A DNA stretch of 64,000 nt from Solirubrobacteraceae bacterium (GCA_017882455.1 JADGPL010000014.1:30804-94803); one strand, 5' to 3'; shown: positions 45,539-53,663, numbered from the stretch's first letter. Notes: generated by a model not told the origin, from the letters alone. Numbers and translations are program-made.

Positions 45539-47200
45539 CTACCCGCCTGTTCCACTCGAACGCGGGTCGGGCATGACCGCGCTCGAACCGTTCGCCGGGA
45601 GGCCGAGGTCGGCTATCTCGATCACGTGGTCGGGGCCTCGGAATATGCCGGCCGGTGTTTGAATCTCCACGGCCGGGGCATCCGCGAGCGCGACCAAGCG
45701 CACGCCGAGAGTGCCGTCAACGGTTGTCGTGGCGACCTCGCGGCGGTCGGGGCGGCGCGCCGCGAGGGCGTCGCCCAACAGCGAGAGAAACAGACCGAAC
45801 GTGTCGGGGTCAAGCTCACCCAATTCGCCCAGCTTGATGGGCCGACCCGTCGCAAGGCGCGTTCGCGCGGCCGCCGTCTGCTCGCTCTGCCTGGCGGCGA
45901 GCTGCGCCAGCAGGCGACGGCCCTCCTCGCGGTTGGCAATCCGGTTGGGGCGGCCGCGACGTTCATAGCTGCCCGTGCGCCGCAGGCGCGGGCTGATGTG
46001 CAGGGGCGGAGCGTCGCGCCACGACGTGGACGGTTGCACAGGGCTTTCCTCGCGGGCGGTGCGCGTGTCGCTGTCGAGCACCAGATGGCGCGAGCCGTAC
46101 AGTCCGAACGCGCTGCGCCACAGCCGGTGCAGAGCGGCATCGTCGGGCGCCTCGGCGAACCACAGCGCCAGCGCACGGAAGTCGGCCGAGCGATCGGAGC
46201 GTCCGGAGCGACGCTCGTTGAGGCTGGCCACCACGGCGAGAAGATCGGGGATCGCCTGGCGGGCGCGGCTGCGCAGCAGCTTCGCCTGGCTTGGGTGGCC
46301 CGGCTCGGAGACGAACCACTGGCGCAGGCCCTGCCAGCGCTCGCGCCATGCCGCCACGCCGGCGCGATAGGCGACCTCACGAGGATCGCGGTCGCCCGTG
46401 GCTTCCTCTTCACGCTGGCCGTCACCGGAGCCCTGCCCATCCGCGTGACCCCTCCCCACCGCGCCGCCCGGGGCGGCGTCTTCGGCGTCGCGGCGGGCCA
46501 CGATGCTGAGCAGACGCGTCACCTCCCGATCCTCAAAATCGGCTAGCAATCCCGAGATCTCTGCGCCGACGGTGACTAGATCCTTGATGAAGCGCTCCAG
46601 GTAGTCGACGAGCCGGTCCTTGTAGGCAAGGAAAGCGTTCACGTCGGCGTCATGGAGTTCGATCGTGCGCCGCAACGAACCCATGAACGCCTGGGCGTTG
46701 TCGGCGAGATCTTCGAAACGATCGACCAGGCCGCGCAACAGCAGCCCCAAGCGCGCGGGATCCGGATCGGCCTCGCCCGCCAGCTCGCGCAAGGCGCGCA
46801 GCTGTGTTGCGATGTCAGCAAGGGCAACCGCTTGCAGGGCGCCACGCTTGCCGAGCTGCTCCTCATACACGTCGAGTGCCCGCTCGGCGGCCTCACCCGC
46901 GTGGGTCAGCTGGTACAGAAAGCGGGCGCGGTGGAAGTCCTCGACCGTCGTGACCCGGCTCGTATCGGGGTCGGCGCGAAGATTGCCCCACTCCACCAGC
47001 TGCCCGAGCGCGTCGGCGAGCGCATCCACTGGGAGGTGTCCATTCGGCTCAGCCCGGGCGAGCGCCTCTTGGAGATCCTCGGCACGCAGGTGCACGACGA
47101 ATCGCCGCTTCGCGGCGACGAACTCGCCCATCACCCGCCGATACAGCGCGACGTTGGGTGTCGCGAGGTGGGCGAACGGCCTGAATACCGAGGGCTCCAT
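45539..47200 (-). CDS. jetA: Wadjet-type JetA kleisin-like subunit (DUF2397/TIGR02677-like)
   Basis: The ~553-aa protein from MEPSVFRPFAHLATPNVALY has the DUF2397 N-terminus (YRRVMGEFVAAKRRFVVHLR; LVEWGNLRADPDTSRVTTVE; RARFLYQLTHAGEAAERALD). It also has helical blocks (FIKDLVTVGAEISGLLADFE) and a C-terminal basic segment GSYERRGRPNRIANREEGRR. In the Wadjet complex this subunit is the kleisin that closes the SMC ring. A low-complexity acidic/glycine insert (~residues 232-258) may be flexible. It is the first gene of the four-gene operon, and ATG 47200 was chosen because the frame upstream is not family-like. Confidence 0.9.
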   Translation of the reverse strand: MEPSVFRPFAHLATPNVALYRRVMGEFVAAKRRFVVHLRAEDLQEALARAEPNGHLPVDALADALGQLVEWGNLRADPDTSRVTTVEDFHRARFLYQLTHAGEAAERALDVYEEQLGKRGALQAVALADIATQLRALRELAGEADPDPARLGLLLRGLVDRFEDLADNAQAFMGSLRRTIELHDADVNAFLAYKDRLVDYLERFIKDLVTVGAEISGLLADFEDREVTRLLSIVARRDAEDAAPGGAVGRGHADGQGSGDGQREEEATGDRDPREVAYRAGVAAWRERWQGLRQWFVSEPGHPSQAKLLRSRARQAIPDLLAVVASLNERRSGRSDRSADFRALALWFAEAPDDAALHRLWRSAFGLYGSRHLVLDSDTRTAREESPVQPSTSWRDAPPLHISPRLRRTGSYERRGRPNRIANREEGRRLLAQLAARQSEQTAAARTRLATGRPIKLGELGELDPDTFGLFLSLLGDALAARRPDRREVATTTVDGTLGVRLVALADAPAVEIQTPAGIFRGPDHVIEIADLGLPANGSSAVMPDPRSSGTGG

Positions 47201-47386
47201 ATCCGAGCACGTTAGCTTTCTGAGGGGGCTGGTGGGCGCAGAGATAGAGATCGCCGCCAGCGAATTCCCAGAGATCGGTCCTCCGGGACAATACGTCCAC
47301 ATCAAATGGCCGTGATGGCGAAGCAAGACTCACGATCACCGCGTTGGGTGCTGGATTCGACCGCAGCTGTGCATAGGTTGGGCGCG
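47201..47386. promoter_or_regulatory. Divergent promoter region of the Wadjet operon
   Basis: The 186 bp separating jetA from the divergent unknown gene are comparatively AT-richer and must hold the promoters of both. I see no strong palindrome. The short frames crossing it look unselected. Shared promoters suggest that the unknown gene is regulated together with the defence operon (inference). Confidence 0.4.
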
Positions 47387-47986
47387 ATGCCCGCCTACAA
47401 CATCAAGGTCACCGTCAAGCACAAAGAGATGCACCTGGAGGTCGATTACGGTCTCACAGGGTCGGGCCACCCGCATCTGTTCCTGCGCAGCTCGACATCG
47501 AGCGCACCGGTCCTGCCTGACCCCGGACCATGGCCGGTCGGCATCCCTTGGAGCGTGACTGACCGCTTGCGTAACGGGGGCGACGAGAAGGGTCGCGTGC
47601 TGGCCATCTGGCAGGAGCCACCCGGTGTTGCGCCGGTGCCCCTGGCGACACTTGCCTGGCATGTGCACGGCACAGGTCCGCTGTACGTGTTCGACCTCGG
47701 CCACACCGAAGCGCTCACCGTAGATGTCGGCAGACAGCTCACGGCCATCCTGCTCGATGCGCTACTCCGAGCAGCAGCTCATCCCGATGCACCAGTAGCA
47801 CGCGAGTGGCGAAGTCGGCTTCGCTGGTCCCAGGTGGCGCTCGCTCACGCGCCACACCACGAGCGCGGCCGCTTTCGAAGAGAGAACCTCCGGCGTGCCC
47901 TGTCGGGTCGTTTTGTCAAATACCAGCCGCCACCTGCCCCAGCACGTTGGACGAAGGGAGCATGGCTGGGCGAACGGACCTTCTGA
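47387..47986 (+). CDS. Unknown ~199-aa protein divergent from Wadjet
   Basis: The product (MPAYNIKVTVKHKEMHLEVD; GHPHLFLRSSTSSAPVLPDP; IPWSVTDRLRNGGDEKGRVL; GPLYVFDLGHTEALTVDVGR; QLTAILLDALLRAAAHPDAP) begins beta-rich and ends basic (HHERGRFRRENLRRALSGRF). No family is recognised. An in-frame ATG 27 codons upstream is possible. It lies between jetA and the antitoxin-like gene inside the tRNA-bounded island, so it is a candidate cargo gene; whether it belongs to the defence module is open. Confidence 0.6.
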   Translation: MPAYNIKVTVKHKEMHLEVDYGLTGSGHPHLFLRSSTSSAPVLPDPGPWPVGIPWSVTDRLRNGGDEKGRVLAIWQEPPGVAPVPLATLAWHVHGTGPLYVFDLGHTEALTVDVGRQLTAILLDALLRAAAHPDAPVAREWRSRLRWSQVALAHAPHHERGRFRRENLRRALSGRFVKYQPPPAPARWTKGAWLGERTF

Positions 47987-48020
47987 CTCCCGCACGGATG
48001 AGCGAGGAGGATCAACGCTA

Positions 48021-48614
48021 CTACTCGTCCTGCAGTGTCGCCTCCCGCAACTGCGCGTCAAGGTCGCGGTCGCTAAGCTCGATCGGCTCGGCCGCGGCGA
48101 TCTGTTCGATCCGCTCGAGCGCCTCGGGGCCCAAGCCGTTGGCGAGTGACGCGCGAAGCTGCTCCAGCGAGGGCATTTCGACAGGCCCAGCCGAGCGCGG
48201 TGGAGCAACTGTTGCCAACTCAGCCAGCAGGATCCGTAGCCCTTCGCGACCATGGCGAGCCAGCACCTGCGCCGGTGAGTGCCCACGCAAAGGCGGGCTC
48301 GGCGCGAGCGTCCACTCGCCGACCTGACGGTCAGCGGCCATGTACCGACGCGCCGCGTTACAGAGAGCAAGCAATAGCTCGGCTCTCTCCAACAGTTCAA
48401 CCCGGGGACGCGCGGGAGCCGAACCCATGCCCCAGCTGCGCACTGTGTCGCGCGTGGTGCCCAAGGCACTCGCCAGCCGCGAAAGCGATCCATAAAAGAT
48501 CGACAACTCCGACACCGCGTGCTCGGCTTGGCCGCTGCGAACGGTACGAGCCCTCGACGGTCGCTCGACCTTCTGCTTCGCTGGGAAGTGCAATGTTGGC
48601 GCGCTCATCGGCAT
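48021..48614 (-). CDS. ParS/MbcA/Xre (DUF2384)-like antitoxin-type protein
   Basis: The 197-aa protein has an HTH-like segment (FYGSLSRLASALGTTRDTVR), then LELLERAELLLALCNAARRY-type helices and the block GEWTLAPSPPLRGHSPAQVL with GREGLRILLAEL. The last is close to the DUF2384 toxin-binding domain (W....P.L.G..P...L..G.....V...L). Members pair with RES or related NAD+-depleting toxins. No RES gene is adjacent: the neighbour converges and has no RES motifs. The C-terminal acidic helical extension (EMPSLEQLRASLANGLGPEA) is extra. It may be an orphan antitoxin or a regulator. Confidence 0.6.
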   Translation of the reverse strand: MPMSAPTLHFPAKQKVERPSRARTVRSGQAEHAVSELSIFYGSLSRLASALGTTRDTVRSWGMGSAPARPRVELLERAELLLALCNAARRYMAADRQVGEWTLAPSPPLRGHSPAQVLARHGREGLRILLAELATVAPPRSAGPVEMPSLEQLRASLANGLGPEALERIEQIAAAEPIELSDRDLDAQLREATLQDE

Positions 48615-48982
48615 CTACTCTCATCTAATTTATGCCTAGTGTAGCACCTGTGCGCGAAGGTCTCCATCACACAACGCACACCTTCCACAGACGTAGCACC
48701 GAATGACTCGGAGGGGACCAGCACCCCGTCTCCCACAGGACGCGGCAGGGAGCCGACAGCTCGCTGTCACGGGTGCGTAGCGAACCTCGATTCGGTCCAA
48801 TTGGCGACCGCCTCGGACCCACCAGAGAGAACCTATCCACGAGGCGTCGGTTCACGGCAAGCTGCCTTACAGAGCCAAACCAGCCGCTTGCCAGGCGCAC
48901 GTCACACACCGCTACACAATGATCAACGATGAATTGCCGTAGGTTCATAGCGGGGGAGGTGTGTGGTTTCAACAGATAGGCG
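48615..48982. other. Intergenic region before the IS element
   Basis: About 370 bp without a credible gene; open frames here are Cys/Arg-rich shadows. Composition drops in GC relative to its neighbours. A 10-bp match to the tRNA-derived repeat (ATAGCGGGGG, 48947-48956) occurs ~30 bp before the IS, the full repeat being on the other side of the IS. Confidence 0.45.
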
Positions 48983-48987
48983 ACACA

Positions 48988-50233
48988 TGTGTCAGGACAT
49001 AGGAGACACCAACGTGAGGGGGGTCTTCTGTGGAGATGGCGCGGTATCTGGTCGAGGCGCATGTGCTGGAGGGACGTTCGGTCAGCGAGCTAGCGACGGC
49101 GCACGGCGTGCATCGCAGCTGGATCTACAAGCTCCTGGCCCGCTACCGCGATGGCGGCTATGACGCGCTGGCGGCGCGCTCGAGACGCCCACGATCGTGC
49201 AAGCACGAGACCCCGGCGGAGATCATCGAAGCGATCGTGACGCTGCGCCGCCAGCTGCAGACAGACGGCCACGACGCCGGCGCGGCAACGATCGCCTACC
49301 ACCTCGCCCAAGAGACGGACGAGATGCTGGTGCCGTCGGTCTCGACGATCTGGCGGATCCTCAAACGCGAGGGGCTGATCGTCCCGCAGCCGCAGAAGCG
49401 ACCACGCTCCTCGCTGATCCGCTTCCAGGCCGAGCTACCGAACGAGATGTGGCAGACCGACGTCACCCACTGGCAGCTCGCCGACGGACAGCACGCGGAG
49501 ATCCTGAACATGATCGATGACCACTCCCGGCTGTTCCTGGCCTCCCACGCGTTCTCGACCGTCAAAGCCCGCGACGTCGTGGACGTCTTCCACAAGACAG
49601 CAGAGCTGCACGGGCTGCCCGCCAGCCTTCTCTCCGACAACGGGGCCGTGTTCACCGCTACACCCCGCAAGGGCAAGGTGCTGCTGCAGACAGAACTCCA
49701 GCAGCTCGGGATCGCCCGCAAGAACTCACGCCCCTACCACCCACAGACCTGCGGCAAGGTTGAGCGCCTACACCAGACGCTCAAGCGCTACCTGGACGCC
49801 CAAGAGCCCGCGCAGACGCTCCCAGCGCTGCAGGGCCAGCTCGATCGCTTCGTGCACTACTACAACGACATCAGGCCCCACAGAGCCCTCGACGGGCGAA
49901 CCCCGCTACAAGGCCTACAGCACACGCATCAAGGCCAAGCCAGCCGCCGTGAAGCCCGTCACGCACTTCCGCGTCAGAGAAGACAAGGTCGATACCCACG
50001 GCAAGGTGAGCCTGCGCTACATGAGCAAGCTCCACCACATCGGGCTCGGCAGAGCTCACACGGGACGCCGGGTCAAGCTCCTCATCGCCGATCAGAGCAT
50101 CCGCGTGATCGCCCTCGACGGCGAGCTAATCCGAGAACTCACGCTCGACCCCACACGCGACTACCAGCCACTCCAACAGCCCTGAGACGTCTACCATCAC
50201 CCGAGACATCAGTCTCCGATGTCCTGCGACACA
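48988..50233 (+). mobile_element. IS481-like insertion sequence with 5-bp target duplication
   Basis: The element is ~1246 bp, bounded by imperfect inverted repeats. The left end TGTGTCAGGACATAGGAGAC matches the right end (read inward on the minus strand) TGTGTCGCAGGACATCGGAG, with a 2-nt gap. The pentamer ACACA is present on both sides (48983-48987 and 50234-50238), a clean target-site duplication. It encodes one transposase of the DDE/IS481 type, interrupted by a frameshift. Intact ends and duplication indicate a fairly recent insertion, immediately beside the tRNA-derived attachment repeat. Confidence 0.88.
49030..50185 (+). pseudogene. IS481-family transposase, frameshifted near 49,900
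   Basis: The first frame, from GTG 49030, gives a helix-turn-helix domain (ELATAHGVHRSWIYKLLARY) and an rve/DDE core (EMWQTDVTHWQLADGQHAEI; MIDDHSRLFLASHAFSTVKA; LSDNGAVFTATPRKGKVLLQ; PYHPQTCGKVERLHQTLKRY), up to HRALDGRT. Family-typical sequence then continues in the next frame (YKAYSTRIKAKPAAVKPVTH; LRYMSKLHHIGLGRAHTGRR; ELIRELTLDPTRDYQPLQQP). The switch is +1 and lies in GCGAACCCCGC near 49902; removing one C restores one frame. An inserted base is the simplest reading, so the transposase is probably inactive unless programmed frameshifting occurs. Confidence 0.85.
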
Positions 50234-50237
50234 ACAC

Positions 50238-50280
50238 ATAGCGGGGGCGGGATTCGAACCCGCGGCCTTCGGGTTATGAG
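50238..50280 (-). pseudogene. tRNA-Met-like 3' fragment (attachment-site scar)
   Basis: The minus strand reads CTCATAACCCGAAGG, then a T-arm GCGGG-TTCGAAT-CCCGC and an acceptor strand CCCCGCT plus A. This is the 3' half of a tRNA with anticodon CAT, from the anticodon loop to the discriminator. Upstream of the loop the sequence no longer pairs with the stem, so the 5' half is absent and no functional tRNA can form. Its last 19 bases recur at 38560-38578. Such 3' tRNA pieces mark the far end of integrated elements. Confidence 0.8.
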
Positions 50281-50364
50281 CTTGGCAAGGGGGGTAGCTG
50301 GGGGTGTTGATTTGGCTTTTTAGAGCCGTTTTGGTGTGGCTCGGTATCCCCCGGTTTCGCTCAA

Positions 50365-50390
50365 ATTGCACCCCTATTTGCACCCCGCTT
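50365..50390. repeat. TTGCACCCC double motif near island junction
   Basis: ATTGCACCCC and TTTGCACCCCGCTT stand in tandem here. A very similar pair (ATTGCACCCCGCTTGCACCCC pattern) occurs at 63842-63862 near the other end of the accessory block. Both lie 110-130 bp from tRNA T-arm-like sequence, as would arm-type integrase sites. The function is inferred from position only. Confidence 0.45.
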
Positions 50391-50508
50391 TGGGGCTGGG
50401 CCGTGCGATGATGGCGGGATCTGGGCTCACGATCGGCCGCGAGCGCGAAGAGTACGGGCACGCCATAGCCGCGATCTCGCACCCGCCTGCGGGCGGGCCC
50501 TCTGGTGG

Positions 50509-51765
50509 CTAGGGCGTTGAGAGGGCCTTCTCGAAGTCGTCCACGAGCTGGAGCAACTCTCCGCACTCCCATACGCGGCCCCATTTGCGCTCGTTGAGCT
50601 TCGTGAGGATCCCGGCCTCCTCGAGCTGGGCGATGGCGCCGCCGATCGCCACGTGGGACTTGCCTGTGAGCCGCTGTGCTGCGGGGACGTCGATCACGGG
50701 CTGGGCAGGAAGGGCGCCGATAAGTTCTCGTATGGCGGCATCGCGACGGGGCTGCCCGAGCTGCTCAAGCCATCTCGCCTGGACCGCCTCGATCTCCTCG
50801 GCGAGGCGTTCGGCTTCGCTGGCTGAGCGCCTGCTCGCCTGGGCGAATCGAGCGCACCAGATGCCGACCCTGCCCTGGCTGCAGGCGCCGAGGCCGCCGA
50901 TGTAGTTCTTGGGTTCTGCCGCCAGGACGAGGCTGACCGGTGGGAGATAGTGAGCGATCTCTCCGCGGCGGCGCAGAACGGTGTAGATGAGCGCGCGTCC
51001 GGTGCGGCCGTTGCCGTCGACGAAGGGGTGGATGTTCTCGAACTGCGCGTGTGCGATGGCGGCCTGTGCGACAGCCGCCAGGTCGGTGCGGTCGATGAAG
51101 CGGCAGAGGTCCCCCAGCAGCTCGGGGAGGAGCTCGTGCGGCGGACCGACATAGGAGGCGCCGATCGGGTGGTAGTCGTTCCCGCCGATCCAGCTCTGGG
51201 TGGTGCGAATCACGCCGGCGATCCCGCGATCCTCGGTGAACCGGAGCAGCGTGCGATGGATCTCTTGGATGTCCGTGACCGCCAACGGCTTGGCGCTCGC
51301 TCCCAGCTCGATCGCCCGCTCCATCGCTTCAACGTTCCCAAGGACCTCGGCTGCGCGATTGTCGCCGTGCCGGCCTCCTGCCCGTGCGTAGGCGGCTCGC
51401 GCGAGTCGCTTGTGGGAGATCTTCACGCCCTCGATTCGTGAGGAGGCGGCGCTCTCCGAGCGCAACAGGTTGTTGGCGAGGGCGGCAAGTGAGGTGAGCT
51501 CGGGGCGCATGTGGTTGAGCTGAGCGAGCGCCTTCGTGGCGTCGGCGACTAGGGCGACGGCCTCCCCATCGAGCGCGAACTCTCGCGAGGCGATGGGATC
51601 GGGGATGAAGACCTGGTAGGCGCCGCCGCGCTGGCCGCCGGTGGGGGCGGTGGGGTCGGCCGGCCAGTAGCGTCGCTCACGGTGGCCGAGGGGGATCGGC
51701 GTCGCGGGCACGGACTGTGTCTTGTTCCTTTCAGAGCTAGGCACGCTTTGTAAGGATAGCGGCAT
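50509..51765 (-). CDS. Fic family protein with C-terminal winged helix
   Basis: The ~418-aa protein contains the Fic motif ENIHPFVDGNGRTGRALIYT (catalytic His near residue 245). An N-terminal inhibitory helix SAASSRIEGVKIS (S/TxxxE/N-G-type, class II) restrains AMP transfer. A C-terminal winged-helix segment follows (VPAAQRLTGKSHVAIGGAIA; QLEEAGILTKLNERKWGRVW). Fic proteins AMPylate or otherwise modify target proteins; those with a wHTH often regulate their own gene. The ATG at 51765 lies inside an operator-like palindrome, so either the transcript is leaderless or translation starts slightly later. Domain order suggests an autoregulated stand-alone Fic. Confidence 0.9.
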   Translation of the reverse strand: MPLSLQSVPSSERNKTQSVPATPIPLGHRERRYWPADPTAPTGGQRGGAYQVFIPDPIASREFALDGEAVALVADATKALAQLNHMRPELTSLAALANNLLRSESAASSRIEGVKISHKRLARAAYARAGGRHGDNRAAEVLGNVEAMERAIELGASAKPLAVTDIQEIHRTLLRFTEDRGIAGVIRTTQSWIGGNDYHPIGASYVGPPHELLPELLGDLCRFIDRTDLAAVAQAAIAHAQFENIHPFVDGNGRTGRALIYTVLRRRGEIAHYLPPVSLVLAAEPKNYIGGLGACSQGRVGIWCARFAQASRRSASEAERLAEEIEAVQARWLEQLGQPRRDAAIRELIGALPAQPVIDVPAAQRLTGKSHVAIGGAIAQLEEAGILTKLNERKWGRVWECGELLQLVDDFEKALSTP

Positions 51766-51773
51766 ATCCTTAC
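51750..51773. promoter_or_regulatory. Perfect 9-bp inverted repeat at the fic start
   Basis: GTAAGGATA and TATCCTTAC form a perfect dyad with a 6-bp spacer (GCGGCA). The fic start codon lies inside it. Position, AT-rich arms and the winged helix of the Fic protein make an autoregulatory operator likely (inference). Confidence 0.65.
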
Positions 51774-52550
51774 GAACTGTCGATGTCTCCGTAAGGCTCG
51801 GCGTGGAGGCCAAAAAAGCCACTGGTACCGCCGCTGAGACGGCCGCGGCCCTGGATAGACGGCTGAGGGGCTACGCCGTCCCGATCGTCGTCAAGGAGCG
51901 GCGGATCGCACACGAGGCGAAGATGTCCATGTCGTCGGCAGACGACACACCTCCTCGGGGAAATCCTGGCAGGGCACAGATACCGATGGCACAGCCGTCC
52001 CCAGCCTCTCCGCCGTTGTCGGGGCAACGGCTGCGGTCCGTTTGCGGTCCGATTGCGTTCGGCTGCGGTCCGTTTGCGGTCTCCGAGACCGCCCAACAGC
52101 CGCGAACATGAGCGAAAGTCACCCGCGCAAAGCTCAGCGTCTACGGCATATTCGCCCATTTTCGCTGACCTTCGCAGAACATGAACCTGATCGGGGAGAA
52201 CGGCTCAAGTTGGCTTTCTGATGCAGATTTCGGGCGGTTTGCAAACGTCTTGCAAACGCCGTACCGCCGCCAGACCCGCCCTGTGCCCTCGTGCGACCCA
52301 GCGTATGCCATACCGCACGCATGTATGTCACGGCTCTCGCGTGGCGCGCTGGCCATTGGCTCCTCCACGTTGGGTATGGCGGGATCCCTGATTCGGCCCC
52401 GATGGGCTGGCGCGACGCGCCTCGTGGCAGGGTCAAGTTGGCTTTTCTAAGCCACTTTCGTCCCGCGCGAAAGCGAGCCGCAAAGGACCGCAGAACACTA
52501 TTCAGATAAGTTGACCACTCCCAGTAGCGCGGTCCCCCAAGAACGTGTCC
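51774..52550. other. Repeat-rich non-coding stretch between fic and the phosphoesterase operon
   Basis: About 780 bp hold no credible gene. Visible structure includes a 21-bp exact direct repeat at 52029-52049 and 52061-52081 (core CTGCGGTCCGTTTGCGGTC), with further CGGTC half-copies between and after. There is a palindrome GTTTGCAAAC (52237-52246) followed by TTGCAAACG. TCAAGTTGGCTTT is repeated at about 52205 and 52434, the latter leading into the hairpin GGCTTTTCTAAGCC. The left copy of the 18-bp island repeat (52182-52199) lies in this stretch. This looks like an attachment/recombination or replication-control region rather than a coding one. Confidence 0.6.
52182..52199. repeat. Left copy of 18-bp direct repeat flanking the helicase operon
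   Basis: TGAACCTGATCGGGGAGA recurs exactly at 63676-63693. Sequences before the two copies are also similar (CCCAT..., TTCGC...), so the homology may be longer and decayed. The two copies enclose the phosphoesterase/ATPase/HIRAN/helicase operon and the excisionase-like gene. A likely attL/attR pair, from repeat and context. Confidence 0.65.
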
Positions 52551-53663
52551 ATGAAGATCCTCCACATAGCCGATGTCCACCTCGACCGGCCGTTCGTCGG
52601 GATGAGTACCGACACTGCCCGTGAGCGTCGCCGCGACCTCCGCGACGCATTCGATCGGTGCTTGAGCCTCGCAAAGGCGCACAACGTAGACGCCGTGACG
52701 ATTGGTGGTGACCTTTGGGAGGACGAGCACGTAACTCCGGACACCTGCCGATGGGTCGCAGACCGCCTCGGACGCCTCGAGCGCCCAGTCGTCATGGTCG
52801 CCGGAAACCACGATCCACTCAGGCGGGGCGGGCCGTACCAGCGCGTTCAGTGGCCCAAGAATGTGCACCTGCTCCCCGCAGAGCGCGGACTGCAAAACCA
52901 TGACGTGGGCTCGCTCATCATCTGGGGGATGTCATGGGGGGACAGTCCACTGACGTCTGATGCCATCAGTCACTTCACGGCTCCGAGCGAGGGGACTCAC
53001 GTCCTGCTGCTTCACGGGACCGTCTCAAGCGCCGCCCTTCAAGACGACGCTCACTGCAGCTTCAGCGCCGACTCGGTGCGCCGCGCCGGATTCGCTCTCT
53101 GCCTCGCAGGTCACCTGCACGCCGGCGGACTACGCGACTCCATTGTGCTGTACCCCGGATCGCCCGAACCGCTCGCATGGGACGAGACCGGACAGCACGC
53201 CGCGGCGATCATCGAACTCGACGACGGAGCACCACCGCAGACACAGCTGATCGACATCAACGAGCGCCGGTACGCGGAGATCACCGTGGACTGCGGAGGT
53301 GCCACCTCAAGCGCTGATGTCGAACAAGCCCTCGCCCAGGCGATCTCGACGATCGACGGCTCCCGCGAAGGGCTATGCCTGCGAGCCGCACTTCGGGGGC
53401 GGGTAGAGCCCGACTGTCGAATCGACACGGCCGCACTCTGCGACCCCGAACGAGGGCTGACACAGCTAGAGCTGCGCGACGAGACCCAGCCAGCGTTCGA
53501 CATCGAGATGCTCGCCGGGCAGCCCACCGCCATGGGAGCATTCGTGACAAGTCTGCAGCAACAGATCCACGACAGCGAGCAGGATCAGCACCCGCGCCTT
53601 CAACTCGCCCTTGAGCTCGGGTTGCGCGCAATGCACGGAGACGATCTGGCAAATGCGTCTTGA
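52551..53663 (+). CDS. SbcD/YhaO-like metallophosphoesterase
   Basis: The ~370-aa protein has all calcineurin-type nuclease motifs: MKILHIADVHLDRPF (DxH), VTIGGDLWEDE (GD), VVMVAGNHDPL (GNHD), LLLHGTVS (H) and LCLAGHLHAGG (GHxH). The order and spacing match SbcD/Mre11 and YhaO DNA exonucleases. A ~150-residue C-terminal domain follows, as in YhaO. It overlaps the next gene by 11 bp, and that gene encodes an SMC-like ATPase, so the two should form an SbcCD-like complex that processes DNA ends. ATG 52551 was chosen; a GTG two codons upstream is in frame. Confidence 0.88.
   Translation: MKILHIADVHLDRPFVGMSTDTARERRRDLRDAFDRCLSLAKAHNVDAVTIGGDLWEDEHVTPDTCRWVADRLGRLERPVVMVAGNHDPLRRGGPYQRVQWPKNVHLLPAERGLQNHDVGSLIIWGMSWGDSPLTSDAISHFTAPSEGTHVLLLHGTVSSAALQDDAHCSFSADSVRRAGFALCLAGHLHAGGLRDSIVLYPGSPEPLAWDETGQHAAAIIELDDGAPPQTQLIDINERRYAEITVDCGGATSSADVEQALAQAISTIDGSREGLCLRAALRGRVEPDCRIDTAALCDPERGLTQLELRDETQPAFDIEMLAGQPTAMGAFVTSLQQQIHDSEQDQHPRLQLALELGLRAMHGDDLANAS

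Noticed and set aside
48981..48993. CGACACATGTGTC palindrome at the IS left end resembling the first unit of the 35985-36079 palindrome array
   Set aside because: It arises from the target flank GACACA meeting the IS end TGTGTC. The 14-bp match to the array is probably coincidence or insertion preference.
50238..50312. Possible complete tRNA-Met gene
   Set aside because: Only the 3' half from the anticodon loop is present. The sequence upstream cannot form the anticodon, D or acceptor stems.
51722..52111. 129-codon plus-strand frame between fic and the phosphoesterase operon
   Set aside because: It starts inside the fic gene, crosses the operator dyad and the 21-bp repeats, and shows no conserved composition.
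52134..52901. 255-codon minus-strand frame over the phosphoesterase start
   Set aside because: It is antisense to the SbcD-like gene, whose metal motifs are unambiguous; there is no domain in the antisense product.
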